Below, one piece after another: positions 43,744 through 51,985 of a stretch of 64,000 bases of DNA (the stretch's first letter is position 1; every line of letters starts with the position of its first letter). The DNA comes from Alcaligenes parafaecalis (GTDB lineage: Bacteria; Pseudomonadota; Gammaproteobacteria; Burkholderiales; Burkholderiaceae_B). The notes beneath the pieces are model-generated. The model searched no databases. It was given only the letters and a program-made list of their open reading frames with translations, and was not told the DNA's origin. A program made the position numbers and the translations under genes. The DNA is taken from NCBI RefSeq assembly GCF_026344135.1, contig NZ_JAPKNA010000002.1, positions 434,001 to 498,000 of the forward strand, given 5' to 3'.

Positions 43744-46015
43744 CTACAAAAAACTATGGTGGTCCCTGGTGGCAGTCACCATGGTCACCTTTGCCATTCT
43801 GGGATGGACGGGTGTGGAGGTGTATCGTCAGGCACCTCCCATGCCCACCAAGGTAGTCACACCCGATGGCCGTGAATTTACCTCACAGGAACAGATCCAC
43901 CGTGGCCAGTCCGCCTGGCAAAGTACCGGTGGGATGCAACTGGGTTCGATCTGGGGGCATGGCGCCTATCAGGCACCGGACTGGAGTGCAGACTGGCTGC
44001 ACCGCGAAGCGCTGGCCTGGCTGGATCTGGCTGCCCAGAAAACTTATTCCCTGAGCTACGATCAACTGACCTCCAGTCAGCAGGCGACCTTGCGCCAGGA
44101 GTTGCAAGACGAGTACCGTCCCAATCGCATTGATGAAGCGACTGGCGTGCTGCAAATCAGTGAGCGTCGTGCGCAGGCCATCGATACGACAGCCCAGTAC
44201 TACATTGACCTGTTTGGCGATGCGCCCGAGCTGAAATCCAGTCGCGAAAGTTTCGCCATGAAGGACAACACCTTGCCAGAGTTGCAGCGTCGTCAGGACA
44301 TGACCCGCTTTTTCTTCTGGCTGTCCTGGGCCACCGTGACCGAGCGTCCCGGCACTACTGTCAGCTATACCAACAACTGGCCGCACGAACCTCTGGTGGA
44401 TAACCATCCTTCCACCGCCAATATTGTGTGGTCCATTGTCAGTATCGTGCTCTTGCTGGCCGGTATCGGTTTCCTGGTCTGGATCTGGGCCTTTACACAT
44501 AAAGATGAAGCGGCCCCCGTTGCTCCGGCCAGTGATCCGGTGTTGGCTTTTCGCCTGACACCTTCCCAGCGTGCCTTGAAAAAATATGCCTTTTTGACGG
44601 TTGCCCTGTTTGTCATCCAGGTCTTTTTGGGCGGCTTTACCGCGCACTACACCGTTGAAGGTCAGATGTTCTACGGCATTGACGTGTCGCAGTGGTTCCC
44701 TTATTCCTTGACCCGTACCTGGCACATTCAGGCGGCTTTGCTGTGGATTGCCAGTGGCTTCTTGACTGCAGGTTTGTTCTTGGTGCCCTTGATCAACGGC
44801 GGTGAAGATCCCAAGTTCCAGCGTTTGGGTGTGGATGTCCTGTTTGGTGCTCTGGTTGTCCTGTTCATCGGTTCTTTTGCCGGTAACTTCCTGGCGATCA
44901 AACACATTCTGCCGCCCGAGCTGAACTTCTGGTTTGGCCATCAGGGCTATGAATACCTGGATCTGGGTCGCTTCTGGCAGATCGTGAAGTTTATTGGTCT
45001 GGCTTTTTGGCTCTTGCTGATGCTGCGTGGCATGTGGCCTGCCTTGCGTCGCGACAAAGGCGACAACCACTTGCTGGTTCTGCTGACCATCTCCACCGTA
45101 GCCATTGGCCTGTTCTACGGTACCGGTTTGTTCTACGGCGAGCACACCAATATCACCATCATGGAGTACTGGCGCTGGTGGGTGGTTCACCTGTGGGTTG
45201 AAGGCTTCTTCGAGGTCTTTGCCACCGTGGCCATGGGCTTTATTTTCCTGACCTTGGGTTTGGTCTCCAAGCGCAGTGCCACCATTGCTGGTCTGGCTGC
45301 CGCCTCGCTGTTCCTGGTCGGTGGTGTGCCTGGTACCTTGCATCACATGTATTTCTCGGGCACGACTACGCCCATCATGGCTATCGGTGCTTCCTTCAGT
45401 GCTTTGGAAGTAGTGCCTTTGATCATGCTGGGTTACGAAGCCTTCCATAACTGGAAGATGCAAAAACAAGCAAGCTGGATGAGTGATCTGCGCTGGCCTG
45501 TCATGTTCTTTGTGGCTGTGGCTTTCTGGAACATGCTCGGTGCAGGTGTATTTGGTTTCCTGATCAACCCACCTATCTCGCTGTACTACATCCAGGGTTT
45601 GAATACCACTCCATTGCATGCTCACGCTGCCTTGTTCGGGGTATATGGCTTCCTGTCTCTGGGCTTTGTCTTGCTGGTGGTGCGTTATATCTCGCCAGAG
45701 GTGCGCTACAACGACCGTCTGATGAGCTGGGGTTTCTGGACGCTGAATATCGGTCTGGTTCTGATGATGTTCGTCAGCTTGCTACCAGCCGGGATTATTC
45801 AGGCCTGGGCCAGCATCTCGGAAGGCATGTGGTACGCCCGTAGCGAAGAGTTCATGCAACAGCCTATCTTGCAGTCCTTGCGCTGGTGGCGCACCTTGGG
45901 TGATGTGGTATTTATTGCCGGTGCCCTGATTGTGTTCCAGCAAGTATGGGTACGTATTTCGGCCGGGCGTCGTGGTGCTTCGGCGAATGCTGCAGGTGCA
46001 ATAAAAACATCATGA
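43736..46015 (+). CDS. norB: Quinol-dependent nitric oxide reductase
   Basis: The 759-residue single-subunit enzyme is the qNor/NorZ type: an N-terminal helix plus periplasmic NorC-like region without a heme c motif (GREFTSQEQIHRGQSAWQST), then the heme-copper-oxidase-like catalytic core with metal-ligand histidines in TWHIQAALLWIASG, WWVVHLWVEGFFEVFATVAM, GTLHHMYFSGTTTPIM and LHAHAALFGVYGFLSL. The extra N-terminal fusion and length distinguish it from cytochrome-dependent NorCB. It reduces NO to N2O using quinol at the inner membrane. The upstream NorR sites and sigma-54 promoter give the regulation; a terminator follows. Confidence 0.96.
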   Translation: MRSYKKLWWSLVAVTMVTFAILGWTGVEVYRQAPPMPTKVVTPDGREFTSQEQIHRGQSAWQSTGGMQLGSIWGHGAYQAPDWSADWLHREALAWLDLAAQKTYSLSYDQLTSSQQATLRQELQDEYRPNRIDEATGVLQISERRAQAIDTTAQYYIDLFGDAPELKSSRESFAMKDNTLPELQRRQDMTRFFFWLSWATVTERPGTTVSYTNNWPHEPLVDNHPSTANIVWSIVSIVLLLAGIGFLVWIWAFTHKDEAAPVAPASDPVLAFRLTPSQRALKKYAFLTVALFVIQVFLGGFTAHYTVEGQMFYGIDVSQWFPYSLTRTWHIQAALLWIASGFLTAGLFLVPLINGGEDPKFQRLGVDVLFGALVVLFIGSFAGNFLAIKHILPPELNFWFGHQGYEYLDLGRFWQIVKFIGLAFWLLLMLRGMWPALRRDKGDNHLLVLLTISTVAIGLFYGTGLFYGEHTNITIMEYWRWWVVHLWVEGFFEVFATVAMGFIFLTLGLVSKRSATIAGLAAASLFLVGGVPGTLHHMYFSGTTTPIMAIGASFSALEVVPLIMLGYEAFHNWKMQKQASWMSDLRWPVMFFVAVAFWNMLGAGVFGFLINPPISLYYIQGLNTTPLHAHAALFGVYGFLSLGFVLLVVRYISPEVRYNDRLMSWGFWTLNIGLVLMMFVSLLPAGIIQAWASISEGMWYARSEEFMQQPILQSLRWWRTLGDVVFIAGALIVFQQVWVRISAGRRGASANAAGAIKTS

Positions 46016-46063
46016 TGTTTTTACGAGACGGTTTCTTTCTTCTGTGAGATTCCGTCTATGAAC

Positions 46064-46089
46064 AAAACCGCCTTCGGGCGGTTTTTTTT
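46064..46089 (+). terminator. Intrinsic terminator after norB
   Basis: AAAACCGCC (46064-46072) pairs with GGCGGTTTT (46077-46085) around the stable tetraloop TTCG, followed by more T residues. nirK therefore starts a separate transcript. Confidence 0.95.
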
Positions 46090-46221
46090 GTTGCTTATAC
46101 GAGATGCTTGCGCTGCAGCAAAGAGTGCGCAGTCTGATTGCGGTCCAATACATTCAGTAACTGTTAGATCTGAATAACATTTAATCAGCAGGCATCACGC
46201 CTGGATCAAACCGGAGGTAGT

Positions 46222-47367
46222 ATGGAACGTCGTCATTTCTTGAAAAGTGCTGGCCTAGGTGTCGCCGCAGGAACGACTTTGCTGGCGGCTCAAGTACAAG
46301 CCCGCGAGACGGCCGCACCACAAAAGAACGCGCCCTGGATGGCCGCGCGTACAGAAGCCCAGATCGCCAAGCTGGAGCGGGTCAAGGTGGATCTGGTTGC
46401 GCCTCCTATGGTCCACAAGCACGAGCAAAAAGTAGGCCCCGAGCCCCGTGTGGTGGAATTCCGCATGAGCATTGTCGAAAAAGAGATCGTGGTCGATCGC
46501 GACGGCACAACCATGCATGCCATGATGTTTGACGGTTCCATGCCCGGCCCCACCATGGTTGTGCATGAGGGTGACTACCTGGAGCTGACGCTGATCAATC
46601 CAGCCACCAACACCATGCCGCACAACATCGACTTTCACGCCTCGACCGGCGCGCTGGGTGGTGCCAAGCTGACCAACGTGAACCCTGGTGAACAAGCCAC
46701 ACTGCGCTTTAAGGCCGACCGCACCGGTACCTTTGTGTACCACTGCGCACCCGAAGGCTCGGTAGCCTGGCACGTGGTTCAGGGTATGCACGGTACCGTC
46801 ATGGTGCTGCCACGCGACGGCCTGAAAGACTCGGCTGGCAATGCCTTGCATTACGACCGTGTCTACACCATTGGCGAATTTGACCTCTACATCCCGCGTG
46901 ATGAAAAGGGCAACTTCAAAAAGTATGGCTCTTCGGCTGAAAGCTACGGCGACACCTTGGAAGCCATGCGTGGTCTGATCCCCAGCCACGTGGTGTTCAA
47001 CGGTAAAGTCGGTGCCTTGATGGGCGACGGTGCCATGAAAGCAAACGTGGGCGAAACCGTCATGTTCATCCACTCGCAGGCTAACCGCGATACACGTCCT
47101 CACCTGATCGGTGGTCACGGTGACTGGGTTTGGGAGCTGGGCAAATTTGATGACCCACCAGCCAAGAACCTGGAAACCTGGTTCATCCGCGGCGGTTCGG
47201 CTGGCGTGGCGATCTACACCTTCAAGCAGCCTGGTGTGTACGCCTACGTGAACCACAACCTGATCGAAGCCATGGAACTGGGCGCAGCAGGTCACGTACT
47301 GGTCGAAGGCGACTGGAACGACGACTTGATGAAGCAAGTCAGCCCTCCCGGCCCCATCAAGGGCTAA
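46222..47367 (+). CDS. nirK: Copper-containing nitrite reductase
   Basis: The 381-residue precursor starts at ATG 46222 after GGAGGT. A Tat signal (MERRHFLKSAGLGVAAG) precedes two cupredoxin domains. Type 1 copper ligands are His134, Cys175, His184 and Met189; type 2 ligands include His139 and His174, with the catalytic Asp137; the downstream region RPHLIGGHGDWVW and YVNHNLIEAMELGA hold the remaining histidines. It reduces nitrite to NO in the periplasm. The residue before His134 is proline (MPHNIDFH) where the recalled Alcaligenes faecalis S-6 enzyme has methionine (LMHNIDFH), so this is a clearly divergent member. The cytochrome c encoded downstream is a likely electron donor. Confidence 0.96.
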   Translation: MERRHFLKSAGLGVAAGTTLLAAQVQARETAAPQKNAPWMAARTEAQIAKLERVKVDLVAPPMVHKHEQKVGPEPRVVEFRMSIVEKEIVVDRDGTTMHAMMFDGSMPGPTMVVHEGDYLELTLINPATNTMPHNIDFHASTGALGGAKLTNVNPGEQATLRFKADRTGTFVYHCAPEGSVAWHVVQGMHGTVMVLPRDGLKDSAGNALHYDRVYTIGEFDLYIPRDEKGNFKKYGSSAESYGDTLEAMRGLIPSHVVFNGKVGALMGDGAMKANVGETVMFIHSQANRDTRPHLIGGHGDWVWELGKFDDPPAKNLETWFIRGGSAGVAIYTFKQPGVYAYVNHNLIEAMELGAAGHVLVEGDWNDDLMKQVSPPGPIKG

Positions 47368-47388
47368 TCAGGGGGTAGTACCCGGTAA

Positions 47389-47424
47389 GCGGAATTGATA
47401 GACAGCGGTACCAATCAATTCCGC
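47389..47424 (+). other. Inverted repeat after nirK
   Basis: GCGGAATTGAT (47389-47399) and ATCAATTCCGC (47414-47424) form an 11-bp perfect stem around a 14-base loop 21 bases after the nirK stop. No T run follows, so it may stabilise the nirK 3' end or attenuate read-through into the cytochrome gene. Confidence 0.6.
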
Positions 47425-47485
47425 CTGGGTTTCAAAGCAGTACCTGGATAGTGATTAGCTAAGGAATAAGCAGGAGGTTCGAGCC

Positions 47486-47560
47486 ATGAAAACCGGGCCT
47501 CTTGTTCAGAAAACGAAGTATCAGCCTGGCATGCGTTCATGCCGACTGTTTAAAGGGTAA
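47486..47560 (+). CDS. Possible 24-residue ORF with strong ribosome site
   Basis: ATG 47486 is preceded by a perfect AGGAGG (47472-47477) at 8 bases. The frame runs 24 codons (MKTGPLVQKTKYQPG...) to TAA 47558-47560, ending 4 bases before the cytochrome c start at 47565. The ideal ribosome site and tight spacing suggest that it is translated, either as a leader peptide coupling to the cytochrome gene or as a small protein. No function can be assigned. Confidence 0.45.
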   Translation: MKTGPLVQKTKYQPGMRSCRLFKG

Positions 47561-47564
47561 ACCC

Positions 47565-47894
47565 ATGAGAACCTATCGACCCGCCACCATGATGTACTCC
47601 GCAATGGCCGCTTTGCTCTTGTTGGCTGCTGCACCCGCAGCTCATGCCGATTCGGAAGAAGCTCTCAAACTGTACAAGTCCTCGTGTATGGTCTGTCACG
47701 CATCAGGCATGGCCAATGCACCCCGTCTGGGCGATAAGGCTCGTTGGGAGCCCCTGATTGCACAAGGCGAGGATGCCTTGATGGAAGTGGTCATCAATGG
47801 CAAGGGTGCCATGCCACCGCGTGGCGCAGCTCCCAAGGCCACCGACGAGCAACTGCGCAGCGTCGTGCGCTACATGATTGAAAAGGCCAGCTAA
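47565..47894 (+). CDS. Periplasmic cytochrome c (c5/c555-like)
   Basis: ATG 47565 with AAAGGG upstream gives 109 residues. A Sec signal peptide (YSAMAALLLLAAAPAAHADS) precedes a class I monoheme cytochrome with the heme-binding motif CMVCH and the axial methionine in GAMPPRG. The fold and length match cytochrome c5-type small electron carriers. Being next to nirK it is a good candidate donor to nitrite reductase, although pseudoazurin serves this role in the S-6 strain. No pseudoazurin gene is seen in this window. Confidence 0.9.
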   Translation: MRTYRPATMMYSAMAALLLLAAAPAAHADSEEALKLYKSSCMVCHASGMANAPRLGDKARWEPLIAQGEDALMEVVINGKGAMPPRGAAPKATDEQLRSVVRYMIEKAS

Positions 47895-47918
47895 GACACT
47901 GACCTTTTCAGACTGGGC

Positions 47919-48713
47919 TTACAAGCTCCAGTCGTAATCAACGGTTAGTGGCGCGTGGTCGCTGAAACGCTCTTCTTTATAGACCGTGGCACTACGCGCT
48001 TTAGCAGCAATACCTGGGGTGGCAATTTGATAATCAATGCGCCACCCCACATTTTTGGCCCAAGCCTGGCCACGGTTGCTCCACCAGGTGTAGCACTCGT
48101 CCGTGGTGTCAGGATGCAGGCTGCGGTACACATCCACCCAAGACAGCTCGCCCAGCACTTTCGTCATCCAGGCGCGTTCTTCAGGCAGAAAGCCGCTGTT
48201 TTTCAGATTGCCTTTCCAGTTCTTCAAATCGGCTTCGTGGTGCGCAATATTCCAGTCACCACAAATAATGAACTCGCGGCCTGTCTCGCGGTGTTCCTGC
48301 ATCAAGCCACCAATCCACTGTTCAAAATGATCCAGAAAGCGGTACTTGGCGGTTTGGCGTTCGTCGCCAGAGGAACCCGAGGGCAGGTAGGCGCTGATCA
48401 CACTGAGCTTGTCCCAGTCGGCGCGGATAATGCGGCCTTCGGCATCAAACTCTTCGCAGGCCATGCCTTCGGCCACGGTTTCTGCCTTGTGGTTCAAGTA
48501 CAGGCCAACGCCGCTATAGCCTTTTTTCTGTGCATGGTGGAAATGCCCGTGATACTCACCAGGGTGAGTCAGATCAGGTGTCAGATCAGGCTCGCTGATC
48601 TTGATTTCCTGCATGCAGACAATATGGGGTTTCTGAGCTTCCAGCCAGGCGGGCAGGCCTTTACGAAAGGCAGCCCGAATACCGTTGACGTTTAACGAGG
48701 TGACGCGTAACAC
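47919..48713 (-). CDS. xthA: Exonuclease III (AP endonuclease)
   Basis: The 264-residue protein starts at GTG 48713 with AAGGAG 9 bases upstream. It has the exonuclease III motifs LRVTSLNVNGIRAA, CMQEIK, GDWNIAHHEADLKNWK, WRIDYQIATP and the catalytic SDHAPLTVDYDW. It cuts DNA at abasic sites and degrades 3' ends in base-excision repair. It converges on the cytochrome c gene with a 24-base gap. The function is well supported by motif order and length. Confidence 0.95.
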   Translation of the reverse strand: MLRVTSLNVNGIRAAFRKGLPAWLEAQKPHIVCMQEIKISEPDLTPDLTHPGEYHGHFHHAQKKGYSGVGLYLNHKAETVAEGMACEEFDAEGRIIRADWDKLSVISAYLPSGSSGDERQTAKYRFLDHFEQWIGGLMQEHRETGREFIICGDWNIAHHEADLKNWKGNLKNSGFLPEERAWMTKVLGELSWVDVYRSLHPDTTDECYTWWSNRGQAWAKNVGWRIDYQIATPGIAAKARSATVYKEERFSDHAPLTVDYDWSL

Positions 48714-48785
48714 GTGGCAATTCTCCTTATAGCGTCAGCACTGTAACCCGTAATCTGCTTTGGTGTCAGTGGCCGTCAGAGCTTG

Positions 48786-49595
48786 TTACGTAGCCGAACC
48801 AAAGCGGTAGCTGGACACGGTCAAACCGCCAAAGGCCTGGGTTTCATGGTGGAAGCGATGCGCCGCATCTCCACGCGCAGCACCAGCCGCCACCATGACA
48901 GGAACCAAATGGTCTTCGCGGGGGTGAGCAATACGTGCGGCCGGGGCTTGTTCCCAATTCATCAAGGCCTGACGACGAGCGGCGGGATCGTCCAGGCTCA
49001 GGCTTTGGTGCAACCAGGCATCAAACTGGGCAGAAGGCTCTACACCGCCGGGCCCCATATTGCGCAGGTTGTGATAGCTCAGGCCGCTGCCAATAATCAG
49101 CACATCTTTGTCTCGTAAAGGGGCAAGTGCCTCGCCCATGGCGTAGTGCAGGGCAGGGTCGTAATTGGCGTGAATGGACAGTTGCACCATAGGCACTTTG
49201 GCTTGCGGATAAATTACATACGCAGGCACAAAGGCACCGTGGTCAAAGCCGCGTTCCGCATCTAGCCGAGTGGGCAGACCGGCACCTTCCAGCAGGCCAC
49301 AGACTTGCTGCGCCAGTGCGGGATCGCCTGGTGCGGGGTAATGAATTTCATAGGTATGGGAGGGAAAGCCGTAGTAGTCGTACACCATGCTGGGCTGTGC
49401 GGCAGAGGCGACCAGTAAATTCGCCTGTTGAGCTTCCCAATGAGCGGAGACCATCAGGATCGCTTTGGGCGTACGGCCCAATTGGCGTGGAATATCCTGC
49501 AAGGCAGCACGCAGCGGAGCGTACATGGTTTGCGCTTCAGGCATCCAGGGCCAGGGTCCGCCACCGTGCGAGATGAAATAGGTGGGCATTGTCAT
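48786..49595 (-). CDS. ygiD: 4,5-DOPA extradiol dioxygenase family protein
   Basis: ATG at 49595 with AGGAGA 8 bases upstream gives 269 residues; an in-frame extension upstream is unsupported. Motifs are the metal-site PTYFISHGGGPWPWMPEA, VSAHWEAQQANLLV, SYHNLRNMGPGG and DHLVPVMVAAGAARG. It belongs to the LigB-fold class III extradiol dioxygenases (YgiD in E. coli); the physiological substrate is uncertain. It lies 59 bases downstream of the DoxX gene on the same strand, a frequent pair, and both are divergent from a LysR gene that may control them. Confidence 0.92.
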   Translation of the reverse strand: MTMPTYFISHGGGPWPWMPEAQTMYAPLRAALQDIPRQLGRTPKAILMVSAHWEAQQANLLVASAAQPSMVYDYYGFPSHTYEIHYPAPGDPALAQQVCGLLEGAGLPTRLDAERGFDHGAFVPAYVIYPQAKVPMVQLSIHANYDPALHYAMGEALAPLRDKDVLIIGSGLSYHNLRNMGPGGVEPSAQFDAWLHQSLSLDDPAARRQALMNWEQAPAARIAHPREDHLVPVMVAAGAARGDAAHRFHHETQAFGGLTVSSYRFGSAT

Positions 49596-49654
49596 GATGA
49601 TGATCTCCTGCCCCTGCCCTGAGAGGGGCAGGGGATAAGGGGTTGAATAAGGCG

Positions 49655-50056
49655 TCAGGCTTTGCCGCGGCCAGCGTCTACGCTCCATGGGCCTGGGCCA
49701 GCAAAGGCCAGGTACAGGAAGGCAAAGCAGAAAAGAACGGCCGCTTCACCGCCATTCAGGATGGGGGTGGCAACGGTGCTGGCGCTGGCGTGGCCAATAA
49801 AGTAGGCGAAAGCGCACAGGCCGGAAGCAACAAAGGCAGACAAACGCGAGAACAGACCAATGACCAGCAAGACACCCAGGATCAGTTCCAGAATGCCCGC
49901 AACACCGTACATGGAGCTGATTTGCAGGTTGGCAAACATGTCTACTTTGGGGAAACCCAGGATCTTGGCAGTACCGTGTGTCAGCAGCAAATAACCTGTG
50001 ACGATGCGCAGCAGGCTAAGGAGGCGAGGAGTCCAGCTAGAGATAAGGGCGCTCAT
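49655..50056 (-). CDS. DoxX family membrane protein
   Basis: ATG at 50056 preceded by AAAGGA gives 133 residues with four membrane segments (LLSLLRIVTGYLLLTHGTAK, YGVAGILELILGVLLVIGLF, LSAFVASGLCAFAYFIGHAS, EAAVLFCFAFLYLAFAGPGP). The PRLLSLLRI and LTHGTAKI regions are typical of DoxX-like proteins, whose role is often linked to quinone or redox stress but not well defined. It is probably co-transcribed with the DOPA-dioxygenase gene and divergent from the LysR regulator. Confidence 0.87.
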   Translation of the reverse strand: MSALISSWTPRLLSLLRIVTGYLLLTHGTAKILGFPKVDMFANLQISSMYGVAGILELILGVLLVIGLFSRLSAFVASGLCAFAYFIGHASASTVATPILNGGEAAVLFCFAFLYLAFAGPGPWSVDAGRGKA

Positions 50057-50276
50057 GTATTTTCCTTTGGAAAGTTGACAGTATCGGTAAACAAAGCGCT
50101 TGGCCCGGTGTGGTGACAGAGGATCTGCGTCAATCATGACCTGGAGTCAGCCTGGTGCTGGTCCCGCCCATTCAAGGCCCAGACAGGCACCGGTGTAGCG
50201 CTCGTTTAAGATTAATCAATTACTATCAGGAAATAAACAGGCCTATTTTCATTAGTTACTTTCTTATTAGGAAAGC

Positions 50277-51167
50277 ATGGATACGATTCAGAGTTTGCGG
50301 GTGTTCCGGGAAATCGTGGCGGCGGGCAGTTTTGCGGCGGCGGCACAACGTCTGGATATGTCCGCGCCTATGGTCAGCAAGCATTTGGCCAGTCTGGAAA
50401 AACAGCTTGGTACGCGCTTGCTCCATCGCAGCAGTCGTCGTTTGAGCCTGACGGAATTGGGGCAGACCTACTTTGATTATTGTTTGCAGGCGCTCGATAC
50501 TCTGGAGCGGGGCCAGCAGGCTTTGTCGGGTCCAGAGCATCAGCCCCAAGGGGTGCTTCGGGTGACGGCGCCCGTGTGGTTTGCAAACCGCAAAGTGGCC
50601 CAGTTGTTGCAGGATTACCAAACTCGCTTTCCTGAGGTCACCCTGGATATGAGCTTGAGTAATCACAAGGTGGATTTGGTGGCAGAAGGTTTTGACCTGG
50701 CCCTGCGGGTCATGCGTGAACCTGCCCCGCATCAGATTGCGCGTCTTATTTGCCCCACACCGTTTCATCTGGTGGCCAGCCCGGAGTTTGTGGCCCAACA
50801 TGGTATGCCGCGCAACTGTGCGGAGGTGATGCGTCTGCCTGCGATCAGTCCCAGTTATTTGCAGCAGCCCAGCTTCGAGTTTCTGGGGCCGGATGGGCCC
50901 GAGTCCTTGCGTCTGAATCCTTTTATGCGTTCGGACAATACAAATCTGACCTATTACAGCGCCTTGGGCGGAGCAGGGCTGGCCTACTTGCCTGAGTGGT
51001 TGGTAATGGATGATCTGGACAGTGGCCGTCTGCTGCGCCTCTTGCCTGACTACACTGAAGAGCTGCAGCAATTGCATGCCGTCTATGCCAGTCGTCGCTA
51101 TTTGACGCCTAAAGTACGCAGTTTTATCGACTTCTTGTTAGAAGAGCTGGCCGAAGCTGGCAAGTGA
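50277..51167 (+). CDS. LysR-type transcriptional regulator
   Basis: The 296-residue protein starts at ATG 50277 after AGGA. The N-terminal helix-turn-helix (LRVFREIVAAGSFAAAAQRL, MSAPMVSKHLASLEKQLGTR) and the binding domain (VDLVAEGFDLALRVMREPAP, FHLVASPEFVAQHGMP) place it in the CrgA/DsdC-like LysR subgroup. It is divergent from the DoxX and YgiD genes across a 220-base gap, the usual arrangement for regulating that pair. The inducer is unknown. pyrE follows 53 bases downstream on the same strand. Confidence 0.9.
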   Translation: MDTIQSLRVFREIVAAGSFAAAAQRLDMSAPMVSKHLASLEKQLGTRLLHRSSRRLSLTELGQTYFDYCLQALDTLERGQQALSGPEHQPQGVLRVTAPVWFANRKVAQLLQDYQTRFPEVTLDMSLSNHKVDLVAEGFDLALRVMREPAPHQIARLICPTPFHLVASPEFVAQHGMPRNCAEVMRLPAISPSYLQQPSFEFLGPDGPESLRLNPFMRSDNTNLTYYSALGGAGLAYLPEWLVMDDLDSGRLLRLLPDYTEELQQLHAVYASRRYLTPKVRSFIDFLLEELAEAGK

Positions 51168-51220
51168 TGGCTAACAACACGCTAAAATGCCTTTCGTCTC
51201 TATCTTTTTCATACTCTGTC

Positions 51221-51895
51221 ATGTCGGCTACTAACGATAATCGTCGTAATTTTGTGCGCTTTTCCCTGGAACAGGGAGTACTGCGCTTTGGGGAATTCAA
51301 GGTCAAGTCTGGCCGTTTGAGCCCTTACTTTTTCAATGCCGGCCTGTTCAATACGGGACGTAGCGTGGGCCAACTGGCTCGCTTCTATGCCCAGGCCTTG
51401 CTGGATTCGGGCGTGTCGTTTGACATGCTGTTCGGGCCTGCCTACAAAGGTATTCCATTGGCAGCAGCGACCTCGATTGCGCTGGCCGAGCATCCTCAAA
51501 TCGGTGATCGTGACGTGCCCTTTGCCTTCAACCGCAAAGAAGCCAAAGACCATGGCGAAGGCGGCACCCTGGTGGGCGCACCCTTGCAAGGCAAAGTCGT
51601 GATTATTGATGACGTGATCACAGCGGGTACGTCCGTGCGTGAATCCATGCAGATCATCAAGGCTGCGGGTGCAGAACCTGCAGCGGTGCTGATTGCTCTG
51701 GATCGCATGGAACGCGCTGGTAATGACCAGGAACTGTCCGCACATTCTGCTGTGCAGGAAGTGGAACAGACTTACGGTATTCCAGTGATCAGCATTGCCT
51801 CGCTGGCGGACATCATGGCGGTATTGGCTGACGACACTACTTTGGCTGCTCATGCCCCTCAGGTAAAAGCCTACCGTGATCGCTATGGTGTTTGA
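51221..51895 (+). CDS. pyrE: Orotate phosphoribosyltransferase
   Basis: ATG 51221 gives 224 residues. Key motifs are FGEFKVKSGRLSPYFFNAGL, MLFGPAYKGIPLAAATSIAL, the flexible loop FNRKEAKDHGEGGTLVGAP and the PRPP-binding VVIIDDVITAGTSV. It joins orotate to PRPP in UMP synthesis. The in-frame extension upstream starting at 51164 overlaps the LysR gene and is rejected. It ends before a shared terminator with the convergent gatB. Confidence 0.96.
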   Translation: MSATNDNRRNFVRFSLEQGVLRFGEFKVKSGRLSPYFFNAGLFNTGRSVGQLARFYAQALLDSGVSFDMLFGPAYKGIPLAAATSIALAEHPQIGDRDVPFAFNRKEAKDHGEGGTLVGAPLQGKVVIIDDVITAGTSVRESMQIIKAAGAEPAAVLIALDRMERAGNDQELSAHSAVQEVEQTYGIPVISIASLADIMAVLADDTTLAAHAPQVKAYRDRYGV

Positions 51896-51930
51896 TCACC
51901 AGCCTTAGTTAGCCATATTGAGCAGTAAAA

Positions 51931-51959
51931 AAAACACCAGGCCAAGGCCTGGTGTTTTT
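51931..51959. terminator. Bidirectional terminator between pyrE and gatB
   Basis: AAAACACCAGGCC (51931-51943) pairs with GGCCTGGTGTTTT (51946-51958) with only AA between, flanked by an A run on one side and a T run on the other. It can serve both pyrE and the convergent gatB. Confidence 0.93.
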
Positions 51960-51985
51960 GTATCCGCTAAGTGCAGAGCCTGAAT

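Noticed and set aside
43883..45625. 580-codon open frame antisense to norB
   Set aside because: It lies wholly opposite the clear catalytic core of norB; its His/Gln-rich translation is typical of the reverse of membrane-protein codons.
46090..46221. FNR/DNR box before nirK
   Set aside because: I looked for TTGAT-N4-ATCAA and near variants; only poor half sites were found, so no site is claimed.
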